DNA of 64,000 nt, from the NCBI GenBank assembly GCA_003665825.1, contig QPFY01000002.1, positions 992,001 through 1,056,000 on the forward strand. The letters are read 5' to 3'. Below are positions 11,652-22,914 of the stretch, in pieces. Within the stretch, counting starts at the first letter, position 1. Each line of letters begins with the position of its first letter. The DNA is from Microbotryum silenes-acaulis. Its lineage: Eukaryota > Basidiomycota > Microbotryomycetes > Microbotryales > Microbotryaceae. Under the pieces are notes generated by a model that saw nothing but the letters and a program-made list of their open reading frames with translations, did not search any database and was not told the origin of the DNA. The position numbers were made by a program, and so were the translations under genes.

Positions 11652-13282
11652 TCATGATGACTCGAACATCCTATCAATAGCTTCCTGAGAATCGACCGAG
11701 ATTTTTGGGGCTGTGCGATTGATTTCTCCAAGTCAGCGTGGTGCCGAATCACGGAGGCCAGATGCAATGAAGAAACTCACGACTCGACGGCTCGTGCCTT
11801 GCCATGTAGGCAATCAAACTACTCTTCAGACTCGACATCTCTTCCGTATCCGATGACGTCATTGTAGGCGTCCCCGCTACCCCTCGTGTACCTAATGGGC
11901 TTCCCTGCGTCGAAGGCGATGCGTTCGTCCTCAACTCGCCGACGTAGGATTTCCTCAGCGCACTCGCAACGATCGGTCGAGACGACGATGCCGGAGTTTG
12001 AGGTGAAGGAGGTTGAGGAAACGACATGGCCGAAGCGCGGAATGTCCGTGTGGGTGATCCAGACATGGTATTGATCGATGAGCTGCCTCCGAGAGGAGAT
12101 CCGCCGGGGAGGATTGAAGGGGAGGCAAAGCAGGTCGAGCGAGTTTTGGGCGACGACTGCACGGGCGCCGAAAATTGCGGTGTGCCCGAAACGGTGCGAC
12201 GCAGATGGGGTGACGAGGAGCGTTTGCTTGGGGTTGAGGGGCGCGGCGGTGTCAGAGAGGAGAGGCTGTTGAGCGAGCGCATCGAGTCGGCGACGTTGTA
12301 GCAGAGCAGGATGAAAAGGCCCTTTTCGAGCAGGTTCAACGGTGTCGAGAGCGAGGGTAGCAAGTCGGAGAGGTGGTCAGAGGTGTATCTGCGTTGAGGG
12401 GGTTAGGAGCTGGTCTCAGTATCGAAGAGCTGTGACAGAGGACGTCCGCACTCACTTGTAGACCTGCGTTCTGGAGCTAATCCACCACAGCACGAGTAGG
12501 ACGGCATTGGTGCGTAGTCTCCGGGCGACCTCCTGTCGAGTCATGGGCGGTAGGGCTCTTCGTTTGATCGTCGACAGTTCCGACTTCGTTGACGACGCGG
12601 CACTACTGCGTGTGGCCGCCACTGAGGTCGCCACGGTGGAGGAGGTCACGGCGGCGGGCGCGAGGGGTGCCAGGGCTTTGACAGGTGTCGAGTTGCCTGC
12701 GCCGGCTGTCCAGCCCGACGAGAAGGACCGATGCGGTGTCGCACTCTTGTTGGTGTTAATGTGGGACAGCTCACGCGAGTTGGAAGGGGAGGCGGAGGCA
12801 GAGGCAGATGCGGAGGTCGAAAGGGGCCTTGCGATCGGAAATCGGGGCGAGGGCGAGCCCAAGGCGGCGGGCGCGGGGCTCAGCGGTGTCGATCCATTCG
12901 ACAGCACGCGTGTCAGCGGAACGGGGGAGAAGGACGACGGCGTGGAAGAGGTCGCGCCAGGGTTGAGGTTGGGGTAATGGGACAGCTGTGTTCTCCGCGG
13001 GGACGAGCTTGACAACGGACTATTGCCGGCCGACGCGTCGATGGTGAAGCGCACGTTACGCGGTGCGGTGCCCGGTTGAGACGTCTGGGGCGAGCTCGTG
13101 TTGGGAGGAGCACCGCTGTTGGGTTCTTGTTGTTGTTGTTGTTGCTGCTGCTGCTGCTGCTGCGACTGCTGAGTGAAGTCAGGCACAGAGGCGGATGGTT
13201 GTATGCGACGTCCCAGCGGCGAGGGTGTGGCCTGGGTCTGGATCTGCACCAACGATCCGCCGTACGAGGTCGAGTGATTCAT
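11652..13282 (-). CDS. Ser/Pro-rich protein with two membrane segments (Pom34-like candidate)
   Basis: Exons 12456-13282, 11781-12388 and 11652-11710; 497 aa. The N-terminal ~250 residues are low complexity with a polyglutamine run from CAG/CAA codons. A hydrophobic pair then straddles the first intron: NAVLLVLWWISS and, after YTSDHLSDLLPSLSTPL, EKGLFILLCYNVADS. The rest is Ser/Pro-rich with many SP/TP sites. A two-TM core flanked by disordered tails is the layout of the nucleoporin Pom34, but I cannot show homology; any fungal double-pass protein would look alike. The last exon is supported by phase, a CTGAC branch site and a CACAG acceptor. Confidence 0.6.
13126..13163. repeat. CAA/CAG trinucleotide repeat (polyglutamine)
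   Basis: On the plus strand a run of gtt then gct triplets, read on the minus strand as about a dozen Gln codons inside the Pom34-like candidate gene. Likely length-variable. Confidence 0.9.
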
Positions 13283-13696
13283 CGTTGGGGAAAGATCGAG
13301 CGACTACAAGTGTATCGGTAGGAAACGAGGTATCGTTCTTGGCGTGATGATGACCGTGTGACCAGGGTCGAATCGAGTCGTAATCGTCGTACGGGGGCGT
13401 TATCAAAGCTGGCGGGTGTTGCTGTTGGGGAATTATGTCACGCGGGGCCACGCTGGGACAAAGTGAAGTTAATTCGGGCGATGCGCGGTGGGGACTTGTT
13501 GAACTGTGACGCGGCGGCGGCGGCGGCGACGGCGACGGTCAGTGTCGTCGAGAGGTGGTCGAGGGAGGTACAGGACTTGTTGAAAGTCTCTTGCGGGGAA
13601 GCGGTCGAGCCGGGACGGTGGTGCGAGCGGAGGTTGCGGGGTATATATCACCTATGGGCGCAACTGCAAGCTTAGGAGGTCAAAGGGAACCCGTAG

Positions 13697-13850
13697 TGCC
13701 CTACGGGAAATCCGCGCAACCGCAGTTAACCGGGGTCGACTTGGGCGCGACAATTGAGCAACCGCGGGCACGCAGGTCCGACTTTGGCTTGATCGTCAAG
13801 CCAAATTTGACCGCGGTGTAACTGCGGTTGCGCGGATTTCCCGTAGGGCA
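13697..13850. mobile_element. 154-bp element with perfect 31-bp terminal inverted repeats (MITE-like)
   Basis: Arms 13697-13727 and 13820-13850 are exact reverse complements, beginning tgccctacgggaaatccgc. Complementarity continues imperfectly about 20 bp inward. The middle holds a second perfect hairpin (tttggcttga, 3-nt loop, tcaagccaaa) at 13783-13805. A TAG trinucleotide flanks both ends (13694-13696, 13851-13853), compatible with a 3-bp target duplication. There is no coding capacity. It sits between the divergent Pom34-like and AGTRAP-like genes. A regulatory cruciform or small hairpin RNA is the alternative reading. Confidence 0.65.
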
Positions 13851-14024
13851 TAGTGCGCGCCGGACAGGCCCGCCGGCGCCTCTCGCCTTGTCCTCGCGGA
13901 TAGTACTCGGATCGCCTGCCTCCTCTTCTACCCCACCTACTGCCAGCTCCCACACTCACAGTGAGCGTCCCCACTCGAGCGTGCTGCGTCGCTGCGTCGT
14001 ACCTATTTTCGCACGCCTCGCAAC

Positions 14025-14983
14025 AGTGAGTGGCCTGAGTAGCGGCTTGCAACCAACCAACCTTTCTGCGATCGACGACCACTGACCACTGCATCACCTG
14101 ATCTGAAACCGGCGGCAGTGGCCTCGGAACTGCAGTCGCTTGATCTGAGTCGATTGCTCGGCGCGCACGCGGTGCTGTCGCTGCTCACCAACCTCTCGAA
14201 TGCGCCAGTGTGGAACCTGCCGCTCAGCCTCTATGGTTTGGTCGTAGTATCCCACCACACCGATGATGGCGGTGATTCGGTTCGCCAGGTTAGTCGCATT
14301 CGGTGCCGCAGGTTCCACGCACCGCCACACACTCGACGTGTCCCCACCAGCGTCGATCACTAATGACGCGCTTCCTTTCGTTCGTACCCAGTTTGTTGCC
14401 CTGTATGCGTTCTCCTTCTTCCTCGACGCTCTATGGCTACTGTCCAACTCGACCTACACCTCGACATGGTTCTTCATCGTCGTCAACTTCCTGCTCAAGG
14501 TCAGGCAGTGCTAGATTCGATGACGGCCTGCGAGCTCGGACCTATGCTCTTTCAAAATTTCACTTCAAGGCTCGCTTGCTGACACGACCTCCCCTGTGTA
14601 TCCTTCTCCTGTCGCAGCCGGTGACTCTACTGTCGACACTGGGTCAATTGCGACTCCGTGGACATGCGACCTTCAGCTTGCCCGGCGGTTTCAGCCTTCC
14701 GGGAGGCAACGATCAGTTCGGCCGCAACGGTGGCTTCCCTCCCGCTCGAACAGGCGCGAATGAGACCATGTGGCAAGCACCGTCCGGTGCTGGAGGCTAC
14801 CATGAGCGAACCTTCTCCCAAGAAGAACGTGGCGTACCTTCACCTTCGACTGCGGCGACTGCTCCGACGACGGCTCCTCCGAGTGCCTCGAGACCGGTCG
14901 GCCCAGTTGCGGTGGGTGGAAATGCAGGGGGCCAGGGATATCAAGGGCGGAGCGAAGGAGGGGGATACCATACGCTCGAGTGA
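14025..14983 (+). CDS. AGTRAP-like integral membrane protein (start codon split by an intron)
   Basis: Exons: base 14025, then 14119-14288, 14392-14499 and 14618-14983; 214 aa. The frame starting MASELQSLDLSRLLG has no ATG: the plus strand reads GTG after ggcggca. A donor gtgagt at 14026 and acceptor ggcag at 14118 join A to TG, creating CAAC-ATG-GCC, a good start context. The protein has three to four hydrophobic segments (AHAVLSLLTNL; LPLSLYGLVVV; FVALYAFSFFLDALWLL; WFFIVVNFLLKPVTLL), then LRLRG and a Gly/Pro-rich tail. The order FLD...LLKP...RG recalls the angiotensin-II-receptor-associated protein family. Function is unknown in fungi. Family assignment is moderate. Confidence 0.6.
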
Positions 14984-15355
14984 GATGCTTTGTTTTGGTT
15001 TATACTTCGACCGCGTAGTAGGCATAACAGTTTGGTAATGCACCTTCTCCCGAAAGAAGGGAACCGGGCGAGACAAAGAAATTGTTCAAGTCTGCAAAGA
15101 AGAATTGGCCGGATTGAATTGAGCCGAACTGGCGTGTTCACCCTCCCCACAACCTTAAGCCAGGAGCTACCTACCGCTCGTTCAATACACTATCTGGCTA
15201 TTTGATCCAGCACCTCGCTTTCCTTGAAACGCTGTCACTGAGTCGACGCTCGGCTACCCGCGAACCGCGGTCCCCGACCAAGTTCCCTCAGCCTGCGGTA
15301 CACTACCCTTCTCCGCACACTCTCCGCTAGTCCTACCCGATTGAGCTCTACGACC
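14984..15355. other. Intergenic region, promoter of SurE-like gene
   Basis: Short gap between two plus-strand genes. The last ~150 bp is pyrimidine-rich, as expected for a fungal core promoter. No gene or RNA is seen. Confidence 0.5.
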
Positions 15356-16965
15356 ATGTCTCGCCGAACCCCACGAGTCGTCGTCACGAACGACGATGGA
15401 CCCCCCACGGACCTGTCCGGTCACTCACCCTTCGTCTACCCTTTCGCGTGTGCGCTCGCCGACCAACTCGGGTGGGACGTCAAGGTCGTCGTTCCTTCGA
15501 GTCAGAGGTCTTGGTAAGGAAGAGTGTTACTATCCGGTGTATCAGGAAGGCCATTGCGGGGCTTGATACCTGTCTTTTGCGAGCTCGAGCTAACCCAACC
15601 CCCCACTTTTTGGCTCGGACAGGGTCGGCAAGTCTTACGCTATCACCCAGGTGACCACGGGCCGATACTTTTACCCTACTGGACCGAACGGCACTGATGG
15701 CGAGCAGTGCGAATTGCCTCGACCTTTGGAGGAGGGGGAGAAGACGGAATGGGTCTTGTAAGTGATTCTACTGAGTCCGAGAGAATTTCCCGAACTGCGA
15801 TAGTTTAAGGACGAGACTGCTAGGAGGAAGTTGTTGATTCATATCTAATATCCATCCTGATCTTTTACAGACTCGACGGGACACCGGGTGCGTAATTTAT
15901 CTGGCCAGCGCAAAGGAACCAACCTGGCTAATGTCTGTCCCATGCTTGCAGCCACCTGCGCCAACATCGCCATTCACTCCCTTTACCCACCGGGTTCGAT
16001 CGACCTCGTCATATCAGGCCCCAACTTTGGTCGCAATACCTCGACCGCTTTCGCATTATCCTCGTCAGTAAATAAGCCAGATTCTGACTGCTACATATCC
16101 TCGTCAGTGGCTCAGCCAGATTCTAACTGCTACATATGCTAACAACTTTAGAGGCACGATCGGAGCCGCAATGGCTGCGTCCTTGTCCCATATCCCGGCC
16201 ATCGCACTCTCCTGGGGTCTCATGGAAGGCTACAAACCTCCCTCCCAATCTTTCATCCAAGGCGCCGTCGACGTATCCTGCCAAATCGCTTCCAAGCTCT
16301 GGGAACTAGGATGGGAACAGGCCGACAGCGAGCATCGCGTCGACGTTTATTCGGTCAATGTGCCTTTGATGCCTTCGATCATCTCCAAGGGGGGGCCGAC
16401 GGTTTATTGGACTGAGATGGCCAAGACCAAGTATCAAAGATTGTTCAAATCGACGGCCAAGATCTCTGCGCCCGTCGTCAAGGACGGGGGACCCGCCGCA
16501 ATTCCAGCGGACAATTTGTCTTCGGTCGAACAAGGGAAGGAGCAGAAAGCCGCTGAGGGTCAGGCATCTGGGACAGAGGCGTTGAGGATGGTCGATTCGC
16601 ACTATCAGGCACCGCTCAAGTTTGTGTTTGCGCCTGATATTGGTCCTTTGGTTAATCCGAGCCCTGCGTCGTTGGTGAGTGATACCATGGCTTGCTTTTC
16701 GAGTGGCGATGGTATTATTTTGGCTCATCGGACGACTCGTTGGGCATTGCAGCAAGAAGGAACGGATAATCATGCGCTTATGGTCAGTTCTACTCTCTTT
16801 CCTTTATAAGACGTAACCTGTGCTGTATATCATGTTAGCTGAATTCTCGTACGTCCTCAACAGCACGGCGCGATCTCGGTCACGCCGATCCAAGCCGCTT
16901 TCGCCTCGGCTGACTTCCCGAGAGGGAAGGCGATCGAGACTGATGGGCTCAAGTGGAGGTTGTAG
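15356..16965 (+). CDS. SurE-type acid phosphatase / 5'-nucleotidase
   Basis: SurE-fold metal-dependent phosphatase; yeast PHO2-linked Pho-type and bacterial survival-protein relatives cleave nucleoside monophosphates. Seven exons: 15356-15513, 15623-15757, 15871-15887, 15952-16063, 16152-16674, 16753-16782, 16864-16965; 358 aa. Metal ligands are visible: VVVTNDDGP (residues 8-16), the Ser loop VVPSSQRSW, and SGPNFGRN. The DGTPATCANIAIHSL helix is assembled across a 17-nt exon. The C-terminus QEGTDNHALM-HGAISVTPIQ is the classic SurE ending and spans the last two introns. The fourth intron contains a tandem duplication that copies its own donor (see findings). An insertion of about 40 polar residues follows the YQRLFKSTAK region. 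Confidence 0.9.
16059..16136 (+). repeat. Two 39-bp tandem copies spanning a splice donor
   Basis: Units 16059-16097 and 16098-16136 both begin tcctcgtcagt and end gctacata, differing at a handful of positions. Each holds a gtcagt donor (16064 and 16103). The unit is 13 codons long with no stop, so either donor keeps frame. Confidence 0.9.
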
Positions 16966-17232
16966 GATCGGGGGTGTGCAGGGGAAGATTTTTGGATATC
17001 GTATCTACATGGAAAGTATCTATTGGGTCTATTATAATCTATTATAATCTGGATAGGTCGGCCAAAGGGGATTCGGCTAAAGGAAACCGGAATTAAGATG
17101 GCTAGAAAACGGAGTGCTAAAGAGTGCTAAGTTGCGGACACGTGATGTGGCCGACGCGTTCGGTCGGACATTCCTCTTAGCTCCGCTCATACCCGCGCTC
17201 GTTCACAGCTACTTGGCCTGCCCTGGTCAACC

Positions 17233-20200
17233 ATGGCCCCCACATCCTCGACCGCGCACCCTGGCGCGGGTCGTGTCGTCAACAAGAAGCCACGAGTGGC
17301 TCAAGCTGGTGAGTTGTATCGCGGAGGTTTTTGTCGTCGCTCGTCGCTCGTCGCCGTGATGAATCAACTCGCGGCCATCGCATGGGCGCGCGCGGCGCGT
17401 AGGAGTTCAATGACCCAATGTCGTTTGATGCAGCTTGCTGACTTGCATGAGTGGCTGTCTCAACAGCAAGGACGGAATCATGGGACGACGACTTTCTGTT
17501 CCAAGGATCCTCCTCGTCCAGGTCTACCTCGCCTACGACGACCAAGCCCTTGCCATGCACACGCCCCTCTCCGGGTACTGCTGCAGCTGCTGGCACCGCG
17601 ACAACGGCCATGATTACCACCCCAAAATCGGGCGTTCCTCATCGTCCACCCCCAAGGTCATCCAACTGCACTTCATCAGGGCCTTCCTCGAGGAACGTGT
17701 CGTCATCTTCCTCGCAGTCCAACCGATCTTGGGGGCTGTCGACCCCCTCGACCCCTGCCACCTCGGCGCGAACGTCGAGCCAGTCCTCGGCCAAGGAAAG
17801 TCCACCCCTCTCGCTCTCCGAAACGAATGGTCCTTATCTTCGAGTAGCGAGCAACGCCTCGAACGACTCCCTAGGCTCGAGTTGGTCCATCGACCCGGAT
17901 CCGACCCTGACTTTGGCCAATTCTCGCTCGTCCCCGCCACCGCCGATGCCGAGCTCAAGCAAACCCAGTCCACCGCCGCCAGTGCCTGCTATTCCCGCTC
18001 ACCACATGACGACACCTCGGCGGTCAACACGTCAGGTGCAGACAGGGCAGCTCAACCCAAGCTTTATCGCTCAAGGCATCGTCGAGCGTTCCGATACACC
18101 TTCATGGGGTCGGAGTGGCATCTCGACCGCCGAAGACTACACTGAAATCGAGACCGAAGAGGAGTGCGCAACGAGGCAGCCACGGCGCGGCGGCACTCGG
18201 GTCCGGAACTGGAGTCGAAACTCGTCCGCGACGACGTTGGATGAAATGATCGGGTCCCATGATGTCGCAAACAAGGTGGGCGCGAACGATATGCCACCTC
18301 TTTCGGTGTCGCAACATCGATCGTCGAGCACAAAGTGGAAACGACTCAGTGGTATCTTCGGCTCGGGGTCCACGGCAAAGAAGGTTGGAGAGCTTCAGAA
18401 GTCGGCATCGAGGAACGACTTGTCCGACGTCGCGACATCGTCACTCACTGCGGGCCCAACCTCGATCTTTGATGCCTCGACCGGTCTACCGAGACCTCAC
18501 AATGCCGAATTCGTCGTGCTCGGCCGAAGAAGTCGAATGAGCGTCGATTCAGCCATGAGCACGGACGACGAGGATCGAAGAACGTTCAACGCCGTGGCCC
18601 GGCAACCTCACTCCTCCCACGACTCGGGCTCGACCGTCGATTCCGCCGGTGGCGCAGAGTGGTGGACATCAAGTCGGCCAGCCAACACAAGTCGACGAAG
18701 CTTGACCTTTGCTCCACCGCCACCCATGCATTCCAGACGTTCGCTCGATCTTTCCCGTGAGATAGACGAGGACGGAGTCACCTCGATGGATGAGGCCGCC
18801 GACGCCACGGAGGCTGAAACGTCGGCCGACGATCGTGGAACGGGGAAAAGAATGGCATATGCTCCGGCGCAGGCGAGACTCTCTGTGGCTTCTTCCACGA
18901 CGGTTTACACGAACATTCAAGCAGCAAGTAGCAATCCTGGGTTCGCTTCGTCGGCCAAAGCGTTTGGCCTGCCTCCGATGGCCTCGCAGAAATTGACACC
19001 CGAAGTCTCACCACGATCGACCGAATGGGACCATATCGGGGCCGACTTGTCCAAGAAGAAACGCAAGCTGGTCAGGAAGCGTGCGTCGGACGTTCGTCAA
19101 ACGGCCGGCTCTAGCTCCACCGTGCAACTTGACTCTGCAGACATCAATGGATCCTCGATCTCCGCTCACGCTTCGATGGCTAGCTTGACCGACCGTAGCG
19201 GCTTGTCGAACAGAGAAATGCCCGCGTGTTCTCCTCGGCCCGATCCGGACTCGAGTTCAATGCCCTCGGTGATGCCTCCACCTCGTCGATCCTCGAAGCC
19301 CCAAACGGGCCGTGTCGACGACATCTCCGCTAGCCCTCCTGTGGCAAAGGTGTCCAAGAGTAGACCAAGAAGTCTCACAGTGCCGGTTTTGGCGGTCACT
19401 GTGGAGAAAGGGGCGGTGGTTGACATCCCGGATGATCCCGGGTGGCTGGCAGTCGAACCCTTTCCCCTATCCCCGAGCAGAGGACCCGCAATCGTCGAAA
19501 CTCTCCCCCGACCTGCAACTCGTGGGCTGTCGCCGAGTCTGCTGCGCCGCAGATCGTCTAGCAAACCAACCCATCCACCGGTCGCGCACAAGAAGCAGGG
19601 GGAGAAACGTTCCTCGTCGTTCGTCAATTTGCTCACCAGATCGGCCTCTTCCCTTCCACTCGTCGGCAAACGAGCGCCGAGCCCTTCTCCCTCCATCGGT
19701 TCATCAAAGTCCTCCTCGATCCTCTCTCGCAAGGGCCGGGACAAGATCAGTCGTTCGCTCTCCAGCAGTGTCCTCGGATCGACCTCGACGTTGCCTCCTA
19801 GCCCTTCCCCAGCTTCGAGCTCGCGGCCCTTTCTTTCGCACTCACAAAGTATCGGCAAGCAGGTGCCCCCGCCTGCAGCGAAGCGAGACTCGTTCGTCAC
19901 TCGCGCTCGAGCGCTATCGAAGGGGCACAAGACATCACGACCGATAACCCCTGCGCCGGCCGAGATTGAGACGCCGGTGCAGCACATGGACCACTCGAGG
20001 TCAGCCGGCCGATCGTGCGCCGCTCCTCCTTCACGACCCCGCTTGGCTGAAGGCTGGAGCTTCTCGCGTCCACTCAGTGGCGTCTCGGATAGGTCGGAAA
20101 TGGGCTCGACTACGCTTGGGGGTTCGGCGCTTCCTCCAATCATCACGAATCGCAAAGTGGATCGAGTTGTTTCTGCGACACGCGAGGGTAGTCGTCCGCC

Positions 20201-21759
20201 CAGTCCCTTCGTCAAGGGTCATCGACCTTCACTTTCGCTTTCGGCAGTTATGCCAGGTCGTCCTTCGTCGTGGGCCCCGCCTTCGTCGCCGTTGCCTCCT
20301 GCCGTACCCAAGGAACCCGTTCCGGCTAAATCGGCTCTGGGTCTTGATCGGACTCCCAAAGCTCAACCACCGCACGCACCGATGGGAAGTGGACGTCCAC
20401 CATCACGCTTCTGGGATGATGATTTCGCTTCCATCACTTCATCGTCGATTCAAACTACGAGGAGGAACAGTCTCGGCGACCTCAAGATCCCACAGAGGAT
20501 TTCGATGGCACAGGCTAGGATCGAAGAGGATCTCGAAAGGGTCAAGCAATTCGCTCAGGGGATCGAAGGTACGTTCACGGATGCGGGCGTAAAGTGTCTC
20601 CTATTGTGAACCACGCTAAACCCAAACGACTCTGAGTATGGCAGAGCTCAAGCTTGTTCGAGCGCAGTACCAGCAACTACTACGCACAGTCGCGCATTCT
20701 GCGAGATCGTTTGACATCGAACCAAGTCACTTGGAATCTTCGTCGCGTACGACACTCCGTCCCGCATCACAAGCGATTCGACGGCTTGAAATCGACTACG
20801 GGGCGTGGTGGGAACAAGCGGATGCTCTCGTCGATCTAGGAGATGGAACGCCGCGAGCCTTGGAGCCTCGACAAACGCCTGGATCGATCGCAAGTCGTCG
20901 TGATCGCTGCGTCTCGCTCGCCCCGAGTCCTCCGCACAAGGGACGGTGGAACGATTCAGCAGCCTCGTCGGACGAGAACGAATCGGCATGGGGAGCAGAC
21001 TCGGCGGACGCAACTACGACACAGCGAATTGGTCGACGGCCCAGCTGTTCCTCGATTGAAACTAGCGTATTTAGGAGTGGTGTGGCTCGTCGTCAACACG
21101 AGATGTTGCGTGGCGTGCTCGTTCCGGGACCCAAAGGCGCTTCTTTGCCCTCACGCGGACCTCCTTCACCCCGCCCTACCCTGGCGGCTCTGCACAGCAA
21201 CTCAGCCGGGTTGAAAGGCACTCTACCTTTCTCTCGCTTTACGGTGATTGATGGTCGTCCTGCTGTGCAACTTCCCCCGACGCCTTCCAAGAAATCACTC
21301 CGCAGAGTATCGCGAGCTGGCGTTTCAGGGATCAAAGAGTTTCTACTTCGACTACGCAACAAATTCGTGGTCGAAGATCTGGCTTTCCCAACTTCAGCGC
21401 AGTTTTATCAGGAGCCCGTGGACTCTTTGCCGTCAAACGGGCGAAGATCCATCTCCAATCCGATTGATCCGACGTTGGCCAACAGTCCACGCGATCGATC
21501 GTCGATGCTGCGAGTCGACTCGGAGGAGGAAGAAGACTGGGACCAAGCCTCGCTCGCGCCTTCCTCAGCTCGGCAAGCGCCCACTTCGTCGGTCTCGGGC
21601 GGTGATTACAGAGGGGTGGTGAGCAGTCCAGGTGTGGAGAGAATGATCCTGACGACCGAAGCGATGCCTGGATTGGTACTCAAGGTCGCGGAAGTGAGGG
21701 AACGGTGCGAGGAGTGTGTCGAAAGGTTGCAGAGACTGTCCACAGCGGTTGTAGTCTAG
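17233..21759 (+). CDS. Large WDDDF-motif protein, Byr4/Bfa1-like candidate
   Basis: Exons 17233-17308, 17467-20568 and 20645-21759; 1430 aa. The protein is almost wholly Ser/Pro/Arg-rich. Two ordered islands stand out: RTESWDDDFLF just after the first junction, and near residue 1010 RFWDDDFASI followed by LGDLKIPQRISMAQARIEEDLERVKQFAQGIEELKLV, a predicted coiled coil crossing the last intron. Trp-Asp-Asp-Asp-Phe motifs and a terminal helical block are features of Byr4/Bfa1, the scaffold subunit of the GAP for the septation-network GTPase Spg1/Tem1. I cannot confirm this by alignment. Numerous SP/TP and RRxS sites suggest kinase control. The start is the first ATG, in context ccATGGCC. Confidence 0.6.
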
Positions 21760-22034
21760 GGTTTGAGCGTAGAGTCACCAGGGCAGTGGACCACGCTGAG
21801 GCCAATATTGGGCAGGGTTGATCGAGCTGCCAGTGCCAGTGAGATCTTTCCGGCTCTCGGTGCGGTGCGATAGTCTGTCCGGCTTCAAGAGCTATGGTGT
21901 TGCGAGCCGCCTCAGAGGCTCAACAGCGAGTGGCTTTGCATTGGATAGAGAGGCTGATCAAACGGTGACACGAATATAAACATCTGTTATGGAAAGGAAG
22001 CAAACGAATAGCACAGCGAACTCTTTGGGCCTCT

Positions 22035-22488
22035 TCAATTCGTAAAACGCCTGCCTCGTGCGTCGAGCCCAAACAGACCAGCAATGTCGGTGACGGTGAG
22101 ATTGCCTCGCGTTTTGCCAGCGTTTTCACCGAGATTGGCGTCTGCGAGATCTTGCTTGCGGGCTTGGAGTGCGCGCGTACGCTCGCCAACGGCGTCGGCG
22201 CTGGTGAGGCGATCGCATAGCTCTGCTTTTGCGCGTCAAGGACGATGCGAAAGTCGGTCTCGTCAGGATGGTGGAGAAGGAATGACTTTAACTCTCCGAG
22301 TATGTGCAAAGGTGGATTTGCGACGAGCTGATAGTTGATCGTAAGTCATTGCCACGCGACGCCATCGTCAGCGCTCCAGGTCGAGTACTTAACGACTGAC
22401 AACGGGATCACGTGAGATCTAGGTGACCTACCTCGGAATACGACGCCAGTGACTTGACAAGCACTTGTCGAGCGAGTTGCTCGGCCAT
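22035..22488 (-). CDS. Small coiled-coil protein gene with probable frameshift
   Basis: Exon 1 (22432-22488) encodes MAEQLARQVLVKSLASYSE; a GTAGGT donor and CAG acceptor lead to exon 2 at 22327. The frame is well-behaved through HHPDETDFRIVLDAQK. Then the better coding frame (GC-rich third positions, helical composition, DRLTSADAVGERTRALQARKQ and DIAGLFGLDARG) lies in another frame and ends at 22035. The two frames meet at a run of four A (minus strand) at 22227-22230; one extra A would join them into about 117 aa. No intron with matching phase was found. It is either a sequencing error, a real frameshift (pseudogene) or a mis-modelled intron. Not recognised by family. Confidence 0.45.
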
Positions 22489-22914
22489 GCCGTATTGAGG
22501 GTATGGACGGATGCCAAGGGGTGAGATGAACGGGGTGAGCTGGGATGTGGTCTTGCCTTAACTTCTCGTGGAGAATCAGGCGAGCAGGGAGAGCGGTGTG
22601 TGTAGTGTCCTCGTGAAGAGATAGCAAGCGATGTCCTCCGCATGGGCAGACAGGGACCTGTTTTACAAGAGGTGGAAATCCAGCAGATGGGAGTGGAGAG
22701 AAGGAAGAGGGCGACAGGACGGCCGTCGACGCGTCGCCCGTGTACAGCCCGTGACAACTCCTGTCCGACCAACGGCTCTCCTACAGTTATTTTTCTGCGC
22801 AGTCCTAGCACCGCACGGCCCAGTCGCATGCTCTCACAACAGACTGTCATGGGATTGTATTCGAAAACAACAGGTGGTGCGGAGGTTGATGTTGCAAAGG
22901 TTGATTTCACGTCG
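22489..22914. other. Intergenic region between the small gene and TAF11
   Basis: Both neighbours are on the minus strand, so this holds the 3' flank of TAF11 and the promoter of the small gene. The open frames here are not supported. Confidence 0.5.

Noticed and set aside
19166..20215. 349-codon open frame on the minus strand
   Set aside because: Antisense to the low-complexity middle of the WDDDF protein.
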